Positions 7,565 to 15,987 of a DNA stretch of 37,689 bases are shown piece after piece. How positions within the stretch are numbered: the stretch's first letter is position 1; each line of letters begins with the position of its first letter. The stretch covers positions 1-37,689 of the forward strand of contig CANRMD010000015.1 in NCBI GenBank assembly GCA_947631645.1, in the 5' to 3' direction. Under the pieces are notes generated by a model that made no database searches, was not told where the DNA came from, and worked only from the letters and a program-made list of their open reading frames with translations. The position numbers were made by a program, and so were the translations under genes. This DNA is from Candidatus Gastranaerophilales bacterium. GTDB lineage: Bacteria; Cyanobacteriota; Vampirovibrionia; Gastranaerophilales; Gastranaerophilaceae.

Positions 7565-8896
7565 ATGGATATTCAACAAAAAATTAATGATTACATAAAT
7601 AACGGAGGGCAGTATACAAGAGAACAAATTGAAAACGCCATACGTAATATTGCACCAGAACATTATGAGGGAGCAAATGTTTCTGTATTCAATGTTGACT
7701 CCGGAAGTATATCTCAAAGCGATTTTAGAACTGCAATGTCACAAATTGCAGGAAGTGATGTTTCTGCCGATGCAGATATTATTTTTGATTTATTTAATAG
7801 TGATGATGATGATAAATTAACACTGCAAGAATTAGGCAGTTTAGCAAATCTTAACAGGCAAGGACACTTTCAAATAGAAAGTTTTAGTGCATTTAATACC
7901 TTTGTTGGTTTTATTAGATCAGACGAAAAAACTTCAACAGATAATAATACAAATACTTCAACGTCATCAACAAATGATATCAGTTGGCAATTCTCTGATG
8001 AAGTAAATGAAAAACGTAAACTTATTGAGGAAACAATAGGTGACGGAAGCGGTAAATATAAATCACCGGAAGATGTAATATCTTATTTACTTGCATCAGG
8101 TACAATAGATGATAAAATGGCTGATGCCCTGAGGGCTGCATATACTACTTATTCAAAAGAAGATGAAACCACAATTGCATCTCACTTAAAATTAATGAGA
8201 GAAAGTAATCCGGATGCAACAAGAGCTGATGCTATTGCCGAATTAGAAGCTGAAGGTGCTATATCTGAACCTATAAGCGATGCATCAACACCATTATCTG
8301 AAACAAAAGTAAATAATCAAGTAAATGTTGATGTAGATAAATATGTTGAACTTTTACATGATGCAATGGACGGTTTGGGAACAGATGAAAATACGTTGGA
8401 AAACATCCTTATCAACTCTTTAGGTAAATTCTCTGATGCGGATTTTGTTGCAATAGTTAGTGCTTATGAAAACAAATACGGTATGGGTGCCGGCAAAAAA
8501 GGACTTGTAACCCAGATTGAAAGTGAGACATCAGGAGATTTGCAAGTAAGATTAACACGTGCTCTTGGTTTAAGACTTGCGGCAGCTGCTAATAACGGAG
8601 TTAGTGGTGCGGCAGATATATTGGCTTACGAAGCATACAGCGGTACTGCCGGTCAAAACTGTACTGCTAACGATTTCCTTGAAGCTATTTTTGCTGGTAC
8701 AGAAACTGGCGGTTTAACAGATGAGGCTGTTGCTAAATTATCAAAAGCTTATCAGTCATTATTCGGACACAAACTGCAAGATGATATTAAAGCTGACTAC
8801 GGCGGTTTCTTAAACTGGAGAAATTGGCTGCCGGGTAAACATAACGCTTCCGGTGAGGGTCAAGCTATGATTGACAGACTAAATTTATGTGAATAA
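7565..8896 (+). CDS. EF-hand and annexin-like repeat protein
   Basis: 443 residues from the ATG at 7565, chosen because GGAG lies 10 bases upstream; an in-frame ATG at 7535 (10 residues more) has no Shine-Dalgarno. No signal peptide or membrane segment is visible. An EF-hand-type loop NSDDDDKLTLQE is at 78-89. A Ser/Thr/Asn-rich linker follows near 120-140. Residues 270-340 resemble an annexin repeat: AMDGLGTDENTLENIL, then FVAIVSAYENKYG, LVTQIESETSGDLQVRL. The annexin type II calcium motif GxGT is present (280-283), with an acidic residue before SG, but two insertions make the spacing about 9 longer than the classical 38. A second weaker repeat is at 380-427 (KLSKAYQSLFGHKLQDDIK). In annexins such repeats bind acidic phospholipid with calcium. 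It stands alone and ends at a bidirectional terminator. Assignment is by motif recognition, not search. Confidence 0.62.
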   Translation: MDIQQKINDYINNGGQYTREQIENAIRNIAPEHYEGANVSVFNVDSGSISQSDFRTAMSQIAGSDVSADADIIFDLFNSDDDDKLTLQELGSLANLNRQGHFQIESFSAFNTFVGFIRSDEKTSTDNNTNTSTSSTNDISWQFSDEVNEKRKLIEETIGDGSGKYKSPEDVISYLLASGTIDDKMADALRAAYTTYSKEDETTIASHLKLMRESNPDATRADAIAELEAEGAISEPISDASTPLSETKVNNQVNVDVDKYVELLHDAMDGLGTDENTLENILINSLGKFSDADFVAIVSAYENKYGMGAGKKGLVTQIESETSGDLQVRLTRALGLRLAAAANNGVSGAADILAYEAYSGTAGQNCTANDFLEAIFAGTETGGLTDEAVAKLSKAYQSLFGHKLQDDIKADYGGFLNWRNWLPGKHNASGEGQAMIDRLNLCE

Positions 8897-8902
8897 AAAA
8901 TA

Positions 8903-8930
8903 AAAAAGAGCTCAAATTTGAGCTCTTTTT
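8903..8930. terminator. Bidirectional intrinsic terminator
   Basis: Perfect inverted repeat with 14-base arms (8903-8916 and 8917-8930), core GAGCTC, A run on the left and T run on the right. It lies between the convergent annexin-like and GT-C-like genes. The stop codon of the minus-strand gene overlaps its right edge. Confidence 0.88.
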
Positions 8931-10455
8931 AGTATATATTTGTTTCAAATAAATTTTTATTATAGTAATCATCATCTATAGAAGGATATAAATATTCTTT
9001 TTTAACTTTATCTTTAGTGACAAAAACTCCGTTTAAATTGTTTTCAAAGACAAGTACCCAATCAGGGTTCTCAGCCATTTTTTTATATACGGGATATTTT
9101 TTTTCTAATATCATTACATCAGTTTTATAATCTCTAATAATTTTATACCAGTCATTTTTCAGTAAATGAAAATTTTTTAATTGAAGTAATAAATCAGGGT
9201 TATAAACTTCTTCATATCTGCCATCCATCACAATTAAATTATCGGGATACAATTTATATGCAGCATAACTTCCCCAATCAAAATTAATAAATAAATTCCC
9301 TTTTATTTTATTTATTTTTATAAATTCAACAGCGTATCTGGGATACTTTGTTTCTGTAATTCTTATTGGCTTATTTGTCGAAATTAAATACGGGAATGAA
9401 ATCATAAATAAAAAAAAGTATACAGCAACTTCTTTAAAAAAGACAACTGATTTTAAATTCTCTTCATTTTTAATTTTTATTTTTGAAATTAAATAATTAA
9501 ATAAAGAATAAAATTCATCATATAAAAGAGTTCCAACCGTAAAAACAAAAAATGTTTGATGCCTTATATGAAATACGGAAAGATAAGTCATCCCAATAAT
9601 AATAAGTATTTTAGTTTTATCAGCTTTATCATAATTTATTTTTTCCTTAATTAAATAAATAATTTGAACAGCAAGCATAAAAATTAAATATACTTTAAAC
9701 TTTATATATTGTCCAAAATACATTCTGCTAAAAGGGCTTAACCACTCCGTAATATAACTTCTGTTCATTAATGCCGCATTAAAAAGAAATTTAACATAAT
9801 TAATTCCGTAGGGATTAATAAATAATGCCGCAAAACAACCAATGAACGTATATATATATTCTTTGAACGGTTTTTTATTAAGGAATTCTCCCAAACAATA
9901 TATGCCAATTAATCCAAGACCTGATATACAGCCTCCATGGATATTACACCATAACACCATAATAAAAGGAAGTAATATCAGTATTTTTTTATTTTTAAGT
10001 CTTGCTCTTTCAAGTACATATAAAAATATTGCAAAAAAAAGACATGTAAATAACAAACACCTTATAACAGAACCGACCGATTTATTTACGACCAAAAACA
10101 TAAATACAAAATATAAAATATTATAAGGAACGGTCGACTTTGGGTTTCTCAATTCAACAGTTTTATAACATACGAAGATAGTTAACGCACATAATAACCC
10201 TCTTAAAATTATCAACCCTGAAGCCCCAAAATGTTTTAACACAAAATAAAAAATTGCACTTGCACCCCACTCATGGTCATACCAGAAATGAGTCGGAGTA
10301 TATGATAAAAAATCAGATGTTAATATTGAATGTTTTTCTACAATATGATAACCGGCTATAAGTCTTGCCCATATATCATTGTCAGGAATATTGTAACTAC
10401 AGCAAAAACCTATACAAAATATAAATAAAAGAACAATAAATAATATCTTCTTCAT
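8929..10455 (-). CDS. Polytopic membrane protein, GT-C glycosyltransferase-like
   Basis: 508 residues with about nine or ten hydrophobic segments in the first ~370 residues and a ~120-residue soluble C-terminal part. The first luminal loop has PDNDIWARLIAGYHIVEK followed by SDFLSYTPTHFWYDHEWGAS. The DxD/DxW-type acidic loop and Asp-His-Glu cluster resemble GT-C transferases that use polyprenyl-phosphate sugars (Pfam PMT_2-like), placing the active site outside the membrane. No signal peptide is needed beyond the first membrane segment. It begins 1 base after the stop of the secreted-protein gene upstream, so the two form an operon and may act on the same envelope component. Substrate cannot be inferred. 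A general polytopic membrane protein remains the conservative call. Confidence 0.65.
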   Translation of the reverse strand: MKKILFIVLLFIFCIGFCCSYNIPDNDIWARLIAGYHIVEKHSILTSDFLSYTPTHFWYDHEWGASAIFYFVLKHFGASGLIILRGLLCALTIFVCYKTVELRNPKSTVPYNILYFVFMFLVVNKSVGSVIRCLLFTCLFFAIFLYVLERARLKNKKILILLPFIMVLWCNIHGGCISGLGLIGIYCLGEFLNKKPFKEYIYTFIGCFAALFINPYGINYVKFLFNAALMNRSYITEWLSPFSRMYFGQYIKFKVYLIFMLAVQIIYLIKEKINYDKADKTKILIIIGMTYLSVFHIRHQTFFVFTVGTLLYDEFYSLFNYLISKIKIKNEENLKSVVFFKEVAVYFFLFMISFPYLISTNKPIRITETKYPRYAVEFIKINKIKGNLFINFDWGSYAAYKLYPDNLIVMDGRYEEVYNPDLLLQLKNFHLLKNDWYKIIRDYKTDVMILEKKYPVYKKMAENPDWVLVFENNLNGVFVTKDKVKKEYLYPSIDDDYYNKNLFETNIY

Positions 10456-10456
10456 T

Positions 10457-11035
10457 TTATTTATCTGATTTTTCTTTAAGCTTTAAAATTACAATACCAT
10501 CTTTTTCTATAATAAAATCTTTACCCTTTTCAACATATGGAAGAGGAGTACTTTGATAAAGATTTTCACCGGCAGAAGCCAGTCTTGATTTATTATCAGA
10601 TGGTTTTAACAGCCCCTTTGAAACAGCAACAGCCTGCGAAAAACCGGGAACTTTTAGAACATGCCCTGCCAAACCGACTCCAATATTTTCTACAACATTT
10701 TCCATATCTTTTGGAGTTGATACTCTCATTGTACCTTTTATATTCATAGAGTCACTGTTTATATATTCAACTAAAAAATATCCGTCCCTCTTTCCTCTTT
10801 TCGGTTTATTATATTTTAAAATTTTTAAATTTATTTTATCTCCGCCTTTAATTATAACACCTTGCGAAATTTCAGAATCTTGAAGTGACATTAATTCTAT
10901 AGTTTCTCCCTTATGAAGTGTTTCATAAGACATATCTTCCAATACAACTGCAGGTACTTTATGCGGAATTATTTCCGCAAATGCAAATGCCGGAACAAAT
11001 ATTATTAAAAATAAGGTTAAAAGTATTTTTTGCAT
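10457..11035 (-). CDS. Secreted protein of unknown function
   Basis: 192 residues with a clear signal peptide (KILLTLFLIIFVPAFAFA, cleavage after about residue 20). The mature part is beta-rich in look: ELMSLQDSEISQGVIIKGG, then KINLKILKYNKPKRGKRDG, then a glycine/hydrophobic stretch near 115-140 and a C-terminal IVILKLKEK. The pattern of default-off interface loop, G-rich strand and late hydrophobic helix is reminiscent of the C-terminal domain of the SLH protein at 25835-27868, but identity is too low to assert homology by eye. Start is supported by AGGAGAT at proper spacing. First gene of a two-gene unit with the GT-C-like protein. Confidence 0.65.
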   Translation of the reverse strand: MQKILLTLFLIIFVPAFAFAEIIPHKVPAVVLEDMSYETLHKGETIELMSLQDSEISQGVIIKGGDKINLKILKYNKPKRGKRDGYFLVEYINSDSMNIKGTMRVSTPKDMENVVENIGVGLAGHVLKVPGFSQAVAVSKGLLKPSDNKSRLASAGENLYQSTPLPYVEKGKDFIIEKDGIVILKLKEKSDK

Positions 11036-11120
11036 AAATTATCTCCTTTATTTTATTATACCTTTATTTTTTAGCTTAAAAATAATATTAATATTAATTA
11101 ACATTTAAGCAATATTTTTA

Positions 11121-11134
11121 AAAGTATATACTTT
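11121..11134. repeat. 14-bp palindrome upstream of a small ORF
   Basis: AAAGTATATACTTT is self-complementary and lies 23 bases upstream of the 22-codon ORF at 11158, adjacent to a TATATATATAAG stretch that could be a -10 region. It could be an operator or chance. Confidence 0.3.
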
Positions 11135-11157
11135 ATATATATAAGAGAGGAAAAAAT

Positions 11158-11226
11158 ATGAAAGCTTTACTAAATTTTATAAACAGACGTAAAAAATTTA
11201 ATACAATGATACTTTTAAACATTTAG
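11158..11226 (+). CDS. Possible small protein, 22 residues
   Basis: ATG at 11158 is preceded by GAGAGG seven bases upstream, one of the better ribosome-binding sites in the window, and by a TATA-rich possible promoter. The peptide is MKALLNFINRRKKFNTMILL plus NI: basic in the middle with hydrophobic ends, so it could be membrane-associated. It ends 4 bases into the 3' end of the oppositely oriented permease gene. There is no homology evidence. Support is only the ribosome-binding site and the otherwise empty intergenic space. Confidence 0.3.
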   Translation: MKALLNFINRRKKFNTMILLNI

Positions 11227-12500
11227 TACGGATAAATAATAAAAAATATAACGGATAAAACAAACATAATCCATGAGATTGTGTTTGTTTTGTTTTTATT
11301 GCCCGTAAAAAGTTGTATTAACGGGTAAAAAATAAAAGCCGAAACAATACCTGCACCTATATTATAAGAAAAAATCATAACAGCAATGGTAAGAAAAGCC
11401 GGAGCGAATTCTGAGATATCTTTAAAATCAAGTTTATTAATCATGGAGCACATAAGAATACCAACATATAAAAGAGCCGGAGCATACGCATAAGGCGGTA
11501 TTATTAGAATAAAAGGAGTAAACAATAAACCTAAAAGGAAAAGAATGCCGACAACGATTGCGGTTAATCCTGTTTTACCTCCCGCAGAAATTCCTGTCAT
11601 TGAATCAATATATGCACCGGGAGTAGTAGTTCCAAGAATTGGGGCTAATATTACGGATAAAGAATCCGCAATCATTGATTTTTTATCTTTATCGTCATTG
11701 CCCGATGTATAAGACAAAGCAATAAGAGCTCCCGAAGTATCTATATTTATCAATATAAAAAGAACAAATAATACGGGAATAAAGTTTTTATTAATAATTG
11801 ATGTTATATCAAACTGCAGAAAAGACGTTGTAATTGATGAGGGTATTGAAATTATATGCGAAGGCAAATTTATATCTTTAAAAACAATACCTAAAAAAGT
11901 TGTTAATAATATAGCAATAATTACAGCACCTTTTATATTGCGTTTAACCAAAATTACTATCAATAAAAAACAAAATATTCCTAATATAACAGGCAGACTA
12001 ATAATATCTCCCAATTGAAGCGGTATTGCCTTTGATGAAAATTTAATTATTCCAATATCTCTAAGAGCAATAAAAATAAAAAACAATCCGAGCCCGACAC
12101 AAAATGATAATTTAATATTTTCGGGAATTTGTTTAATTATATAAATTCGCAGATTAGTAATACTCATAATAAGCAAGATAATACCGCATATAAAAATAGT
12201 ACTTAATACTGATTTAACAGAGTAACCCATTGTCATAACCAAAGTATAAGCAATAAAAGCAGTTTCTCCTAAAAATGGGGCAACAGCATAGGGTTTATTA
12301 GCAATAAATGCCATTAAGAAACTGCCTATAAAAACCATCAGCCCCGTAACAGTAACTGATGAAGCTATATTCATGCCCGATGCTTCCAATAATTTAGGAC
12401 TTAAAACAAAAAGATATGACATCGTAAAAAATGTTGTCAGCCCCGCTATAATTTCGGTTTTTATATTTGTATTATTTTCTTTTAACTTGAATATATCCAT
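11223..12500 (-). CDS. NCS2/AzgA-type purine (adenine/guanine/hypoxanthine) permease
   Basis: 425 residues, about 12-14 membrane segments, normal length for COG2252 permeases. Opening TEIIAGLTTFFTMSYLFVLSP is typical of the family. Later signatures are NIDTSGALIAL (usual DTxGT region), ILGTTTPGAYIDSMTGISAG and GGKTGLTAIVVGILFLL. The motif after TM2 reads PYAVAPFLGETAFIAYT where AzgA-type proteins usually have an APGMGxNAFFxYT-like sequence, so substrate specificity may be altered. The start codon overlaps the stop of the upstream substrate-binding protein as TAATG, implying translational coupling. Predicted proton-coupled nucleobase uptake at the inner membrane. Confidence 0.85.
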   Translation of the reverse strand: MDIFKLKENNTNIKTEIIAGLTTFFTMSYLFVLSPKLLEASGMNIASSVTVTGLMVFIGSFLMAFIANKPYAVAPFLGETAFIAYTLVMTMGYSVKSVLSTIFICGIILLIMSITNLRIYIIKQIPENIKLSFCVGLGLFFIFIALRDIGIIKFSSKAIPLQLGDIISLPVILGIFCFLLIVILVKRNIKGAVIIAILLTTFLGIVFKDINLPSHIISIPSSITTSFLQFDITSIINKNFIPVLFVLFILINIDTSGALIALSYTSGNDDKDKKSMIADSLSVILAPILGTTTPGAYIDSMTGISAGGKTGLTAIVVGILFLLGLLFTPFILIIPPYAYAPALLYVGILMCSMINKLDFKDISEFAPAFLTIAVMIFSYNIGAGIVSAFIFYPLIQLFTGNKNKTNTISWIMFVLSVIFFIIYPY

Positions 12501-13720
12501 TACAAAAGACTTTCTAATTCTTTTAATGTTTTTTTATCGAACACATCATTAAAAGATAAATCAGACTCTAAAAAATTTTGTGATTTTTCTCTAAGTATAT
12601 CATTAACAGAAGAATAATTTTGATTAACCGGAGTCGGCTTTGAAATTTTGAGCATATCAGAATATACTGACATATTTTTAGGCTTTAATTCATCTTTATT
12701 CAATATAAATTCATTAAAAGAATCAACTCGTGCGGGAATAATCAAACCACTATTTGTAAATTCATCTGCTGCTTTTTTTGAGGACAAGTATGAAATAAAT
12801 TTAATTGCATTTGTTTTATTTTTTGAATTTTTTGAAACAGCCCACCCTGAAGCATCAGAATACAATTTAGCACCGTCACATGCGGGAAATTGAATAATAT
12901 CCCAATCAAACTTCAGAGTTTGCCTAAACTTCGGCACCATCCATCTGCCTCCCAAGTACATTGCAAGCTGTGAGTTTATAAACATTTGTGCTGTAGTTTT
13001 ACTTCCTATTTTTGAACTTGAAGGAGCAATTTTATATTTGTATACAAAATCTTTATACAGGTTAAAAGCTTTAACGCTCTTATCTGAAGTTATTATAATA
13101 TTTTTTTTATCATCAGATAAAGCACCTGATGAATTAGATGCAAGATAATAAAGCCAATATAGCGGGTCTTTTTCGAAATTTATTCCCCAATGAGCTTTAT
13201 CAGTTAATTTTAAAGCTAAATCTTTCAACTCATAAATATTTTTTATTTTTTTTGGAACGATTACACCTTTTTCCTTAAAGATATCCTTATTATAATAAAT
13301 AACCAAGTTTGAAATATCTCTCGGTACTGCATAAATATTTCCGTCATCATCACTCAAAATCTCTAATGACTCTTTAATAAAATCTTTTTTATTCAAATAC
13401 GGAGTAAGGTTCTCCAATAACCCGGCATCAATATACATAGGTAAATATTGATTATTAATAAAAATTACATCAGGAGCTAAGTTTGAAGCAAATAACAAAT
13501 GTATTTTTTGATAATAATTTTGAGGTATATGAATAAAATCAACTTTTACATCCGGATTATCTTGTTCAAAATCACTGATAACCCCTTTTAATATTTCAAC
13601 TTCACTCTGAGAACCCCACGATGAAAACTTTATAATGTTTTTTTCATTTTTTACTCCGCAAAAATTTATTGCAAGCAAAAAAAAGCAAAAAAAGACAACG
13701 ATTAAAATTATTCTTTTCAT
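12500..13720 (-). CDS. ABC-type sugar substrate-binding protein (family 1 SBP), orphan
   Basis: 406 residues with a hydrophobic N-terminal segment (RIILIVVFFCFFLLAINFC). The Cys at about 21 sits where a lipoprotein Cys would be, but AINFC is a poor lipobox. The mature protein follows the UgpB/MalE pattern: IIKFSSWGSQSEVEILKGVI, FEQDNPDVKVDFIHIP, FASNLAPDVIFINNQYLPMY, then YAVPRDISNLVIYYNKDIFK, MFINSQLAMYLGGRW and ASGWAVSKNSKNKTNAIKFI. This binds a solute (usually a carbohydrate) for an ABC importer, yet no permease or ATPase of that class is adjacent. It instead overlaps a purine permease gene. It begins 12 bases after the gene upstream, without an obvious Shine-Dalgarno. Confidence 0.85.
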   Translation of the reverse strand: MKRIILIVVFFCFFLLAINFCGVKNEKNIIKFSSWGSQSEVEILKGVISDFEQDNPDVKVDFIHIPQNYYQKIHLLFASNLAPDVIFINNQYLPMYIDAGLLENLTPYLNKKDFIKESLEILSDDDGNIYAVPRDISNLVIYYNKDIFKEKGVIVPKKIKNIYELKDLALKLTDKAHWGINFEKDPLYWLYYLASNSSGALSDDKKNIIITSDKSVKAFNLYKDFVYKYKIAPSSSKIGSKTTAQMFINSQLAMYLGGRWMVPKFRQTLKFDWDIIQFPACDGAKLYSDASGWAVSKNSKNKTNAIKFISYLSSKKAADEFTNSGLIIPARVDSFNEFILNKDELKPKNMSVYSDMLKISKPTPVNQNYSSVNDILREKSQNFLESDLSFNDVFDKKTLKELESLL

Positions 13721-13732
13721 ACAAATATTATA

Positions 13733-14884
13733 TTATAAAACAGCTAATTCTTGAACGGCAGAATCAGATATTTCTACCATAGCCTTATAAGAATCCATTC
13801 TTACAATATAAACATCTTTATCAATATTTCTGTCATAAAATCTTGCTTGCAAATTTATTTGAGATAAGTCATTAAATTTTTTAAGTAAAAAGACATTGTC
13901 ATTCACAAACCCAAACAAACCGAAAGCATCTTCAACAGTAGTCAAATAAAAACCTTTATTTGGAGCAAGATTAAGAACAGAAAGCAGTTCGGGTTCATTT
14001 TTTGCTTGTTCTTTTTCCTTTTTATTAATATCTTCCACTGCAGGCAAAACAAATTCAGAACCGTCTTCAATGAAATTTCTGTTTATTGGATTAGTTTGTT
14101 TACTATTTTTTTCTTTAACGTTAGAAGCCGTTTTTGCCATAACAGATTTGTAATCAGAAATTGAAATTTTTCCGTCTTTACCTCCAAGTATATCAAAACA
14201 ACTAAAAGATTTTGCATCAGAAGCTTTTAAATTATTTCGAAGTGGAAGTTTTGGTATTGACATAGCCGAATCTGCATCTTTAGGCACGGAAAGAGAGTTA
14301 TTATCATCATAATTAATATATCCGGCCGGATAAGCTGTATAACTTTGAGTATCTTTATATGTCTTTGACTTCATAACTATTTTTAAAAGAATAAATATCC
14401 CTGAAAAAATTAACAACAAAGCAAAAAATGTTGTTAAGTTAAAGAATGAATGCGAAGAATTATAATCACTAAATTTATCCATAGTACTTGATAAGATTTT
14501 TATTGAATAATCAGGAGCAACATCAACAGATAATCTTATATAACTGGATTTTACCTCATCTTTTAAGAACGGCTTTTGTTCAACGGAAACTTTAATCTTT
14601 GATTTATCTCTGCTATTTTTATATATAACAGCGGTTTTTCTTTTGCTCATTGCCGTATCGGGAATAAACACATAATATGAACCTGTATCTTTTTGTTGAA
14701 CAAAAGCATTATTATCATATTTCGCATCAAAAAAGATATTTATTCCAAAAACATTATCATCAAGCCTATCAACTATAATTTTGGAAAGAGTATTCACTTC
14801 CGAAGAATCAGCAAAAGCCTGAAGTGAAAATAAAATAAACATAAAACAAAATACAAATAACTTTAATATAATATTATTTCTCAT
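13733..14884 (-). CDS. Membrane-anchored protein of unknown function with EF-hand-like loop
   Basis: 383 residues. A signal peptide ends at QAFA (about 25), an extracytoplasmic domain spans about 26-145, one membrane segment is at about 146-171, and a cytoplasmic part of about 210 residues follows. The exported part contains a beta-rich stretch (VFGINIFFDAKYDNN) resembling AMIN-like domains only loosely. The cytoplasmic part has a linker, then FDILGGKDGKISISDYKSVM at 230-249, an EF-hand or dockerin-like acidic loop with G where an Asp would be expected, and a C-terminal domain at about 295-383 (FYLTTVEDAFGLFGFVND). First gene of the minus-strand unit leading to the SBP and permease, so it may sense or couple to that uptake system. 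Not recognised as a known family. Confidence 0.6.
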   Translation of the reverse strand: MRNNIILKLFVFCFMFILFSLQAFADSSEVNTLSKIIVDRLDDNVFGINIFFDAKYDNNAFVQQKDTGSYYVFIPDTAMSKRKTAVIYKNSRDKSKIKVSVEQKPFLKDEVKSSYIRLSVDVAPDYSIKILSSTMDKFSDYNSSHSFFNLTTFFALLLIFSGIFILLKIVMKSKTYKDTQSYTAYPAGYINYDDNNSLSVPKDADSAMSIPKLPLRNNLKASDAKSFSCFDILGGKDGKISISDYKSVMAKTASNVKEKNSKQTNPINRNFIEDGSEFVLPAVEDINKKEKEQAKNEPELLSVLNLAPNKGFYLTTVEDAFGLFGFVNDNVFLLKKFNDLSQINLQARFYDRNIDKDVYIVRMDSYKAMVEISDSAVQELAVL

Positions 14885-15072
14885 TTTTTACTTTCAACGG
14901 TTAGTATAATTTAAATTGTCGACATGTACATTAAAACATTAAAATATATTTTTTGTCATCTAAACAATATTATTTTCATTTCTTAATGAAACATATCTTA
15001 ATTTTTAATAAAAAAAATATGTTGAAATATAAAAAAAAGATTGTTATTATATAAAAAAAGATTGATAAAATA

Positions 15073-15987
15073 ATGGAATTAACACAAGAACAGCTAAATA
15101 AACTATTTGAACTTGCTTCAATACAAAAATCAGCAGAAAAAGGAACTATAACATCTAATGATATAAGTGAAGCACTAATTAACATTGAAAGAAAATTATA
15201 TTCATTTTCAACAGAATTAAAAGTAGATTCACTTGAAGATAAAAGAATACTTATTGCAGATGATTTAGAATTATCCATATATCAGCTCAGTACTGTATTA
15301 AAGAGAATAGGTATAACACCGACCGTTGCAAGAAATAAAAATGAGGCAATTTCTGATTTGCAGAAAATGCATTATGATTGCATAATTATAGATTTATTTA
15401 TGCCTGACAGTTCTGACGGTATTGAAATTATAAAAGAAGCAGTTAACAAAAGATCCCAAATTGAAGAATATTGTAAAATTGTAGTTATTTCGGGTACTGA
15501 TGACAACTCATTAATTGACCGCTGCTATGAACTCGGAATTGATTTTTACATAAAGAAAGACAAAGATTGGCATTCGAAGCTGTTAAAATATCTAAGTACA
15601 TCATTCCAATCAGATAAAAACATTGCTTATACAAGATATATAATAAATAATAATATTGTATCTTATTTGATAAAAAGATTTAATGAACAAAAAGTATATG
15701 ATTCTCTTATTAAAAACGTCAATGCGTCAATGTATACGGGAATAAAGCATGTAATATTCGATTTAAAAGAAATTACAACATTTGATGCAGATAATGTATC
15801 TGTTTTTGCACAAGTATACAAAATATGTGCTGATAATAAAGGTATATTTATATTAATTAACCCGTCAGAAGATATAAAAGAAGCACTGGCATTTGCATAT
15901 TTGGATGCAGCTATTGAATATACAGACTCAGTAGAAGAGGCCGTAAAAATAATAGAAAAAGCAGAAGCTAATTCTCAATCAAATTAA
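15073..15987 (+). CDS. Response-regulator receiver domain fused to a STAS domain
   Basis: 304 residues. An N-terminal helical segment (1-55) precedes a REC domain at about 57-168 with the acidic pair D63-D64 in LIADDLE, phospho-acceptor D107 in IIIDLFMPD, S140/T142 in VISGTDD and K161 in YIKKD. The C-terminal ~100 residues look like a STAS (anti-sigma antagonist) domain: HVIFDLKEITTFDADNVSVF, GIFILINPSEDIKEALAF, and TDSVEEAVKII at the end. The Ser or Thr normally phosphorylated in SpoIIAA-like proteins (DSSG) is not evident; the sequence there is DADN (238-241). A likely role is phosphorylation-controlled partner switching. No kinase or sigma factor lies nearby. Its last 20 bases overlap the 3' end of rpiB on the other strand. 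Confidence 0.8.
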   Translation: MELTQEQLNKLFELASIQKSAEKGTITSNDISEALINIERKLYSFSTELKVDSLEDKRILIADDLELSIYQLSTVLKRIGITPTVARNKNEAISDLQKMHYDCIIIDLFMPDSSDGIEIIKEAVNKRSQIEEYCKIVVISGTDDNSLIDRCYELGIDFYIKKDKDWHSKLLKYLSTSFQSDKNIAYTRYIINNNIVSYLIKRFNEQKVYDSLIKNVNASMYTGIKHVIFDLKEITTFDADNVSVFAQVYKICADNKGIFILINPSEDIKEALAFAYLDAAIEYTDSVEEAVKIIEKAEANSQSN

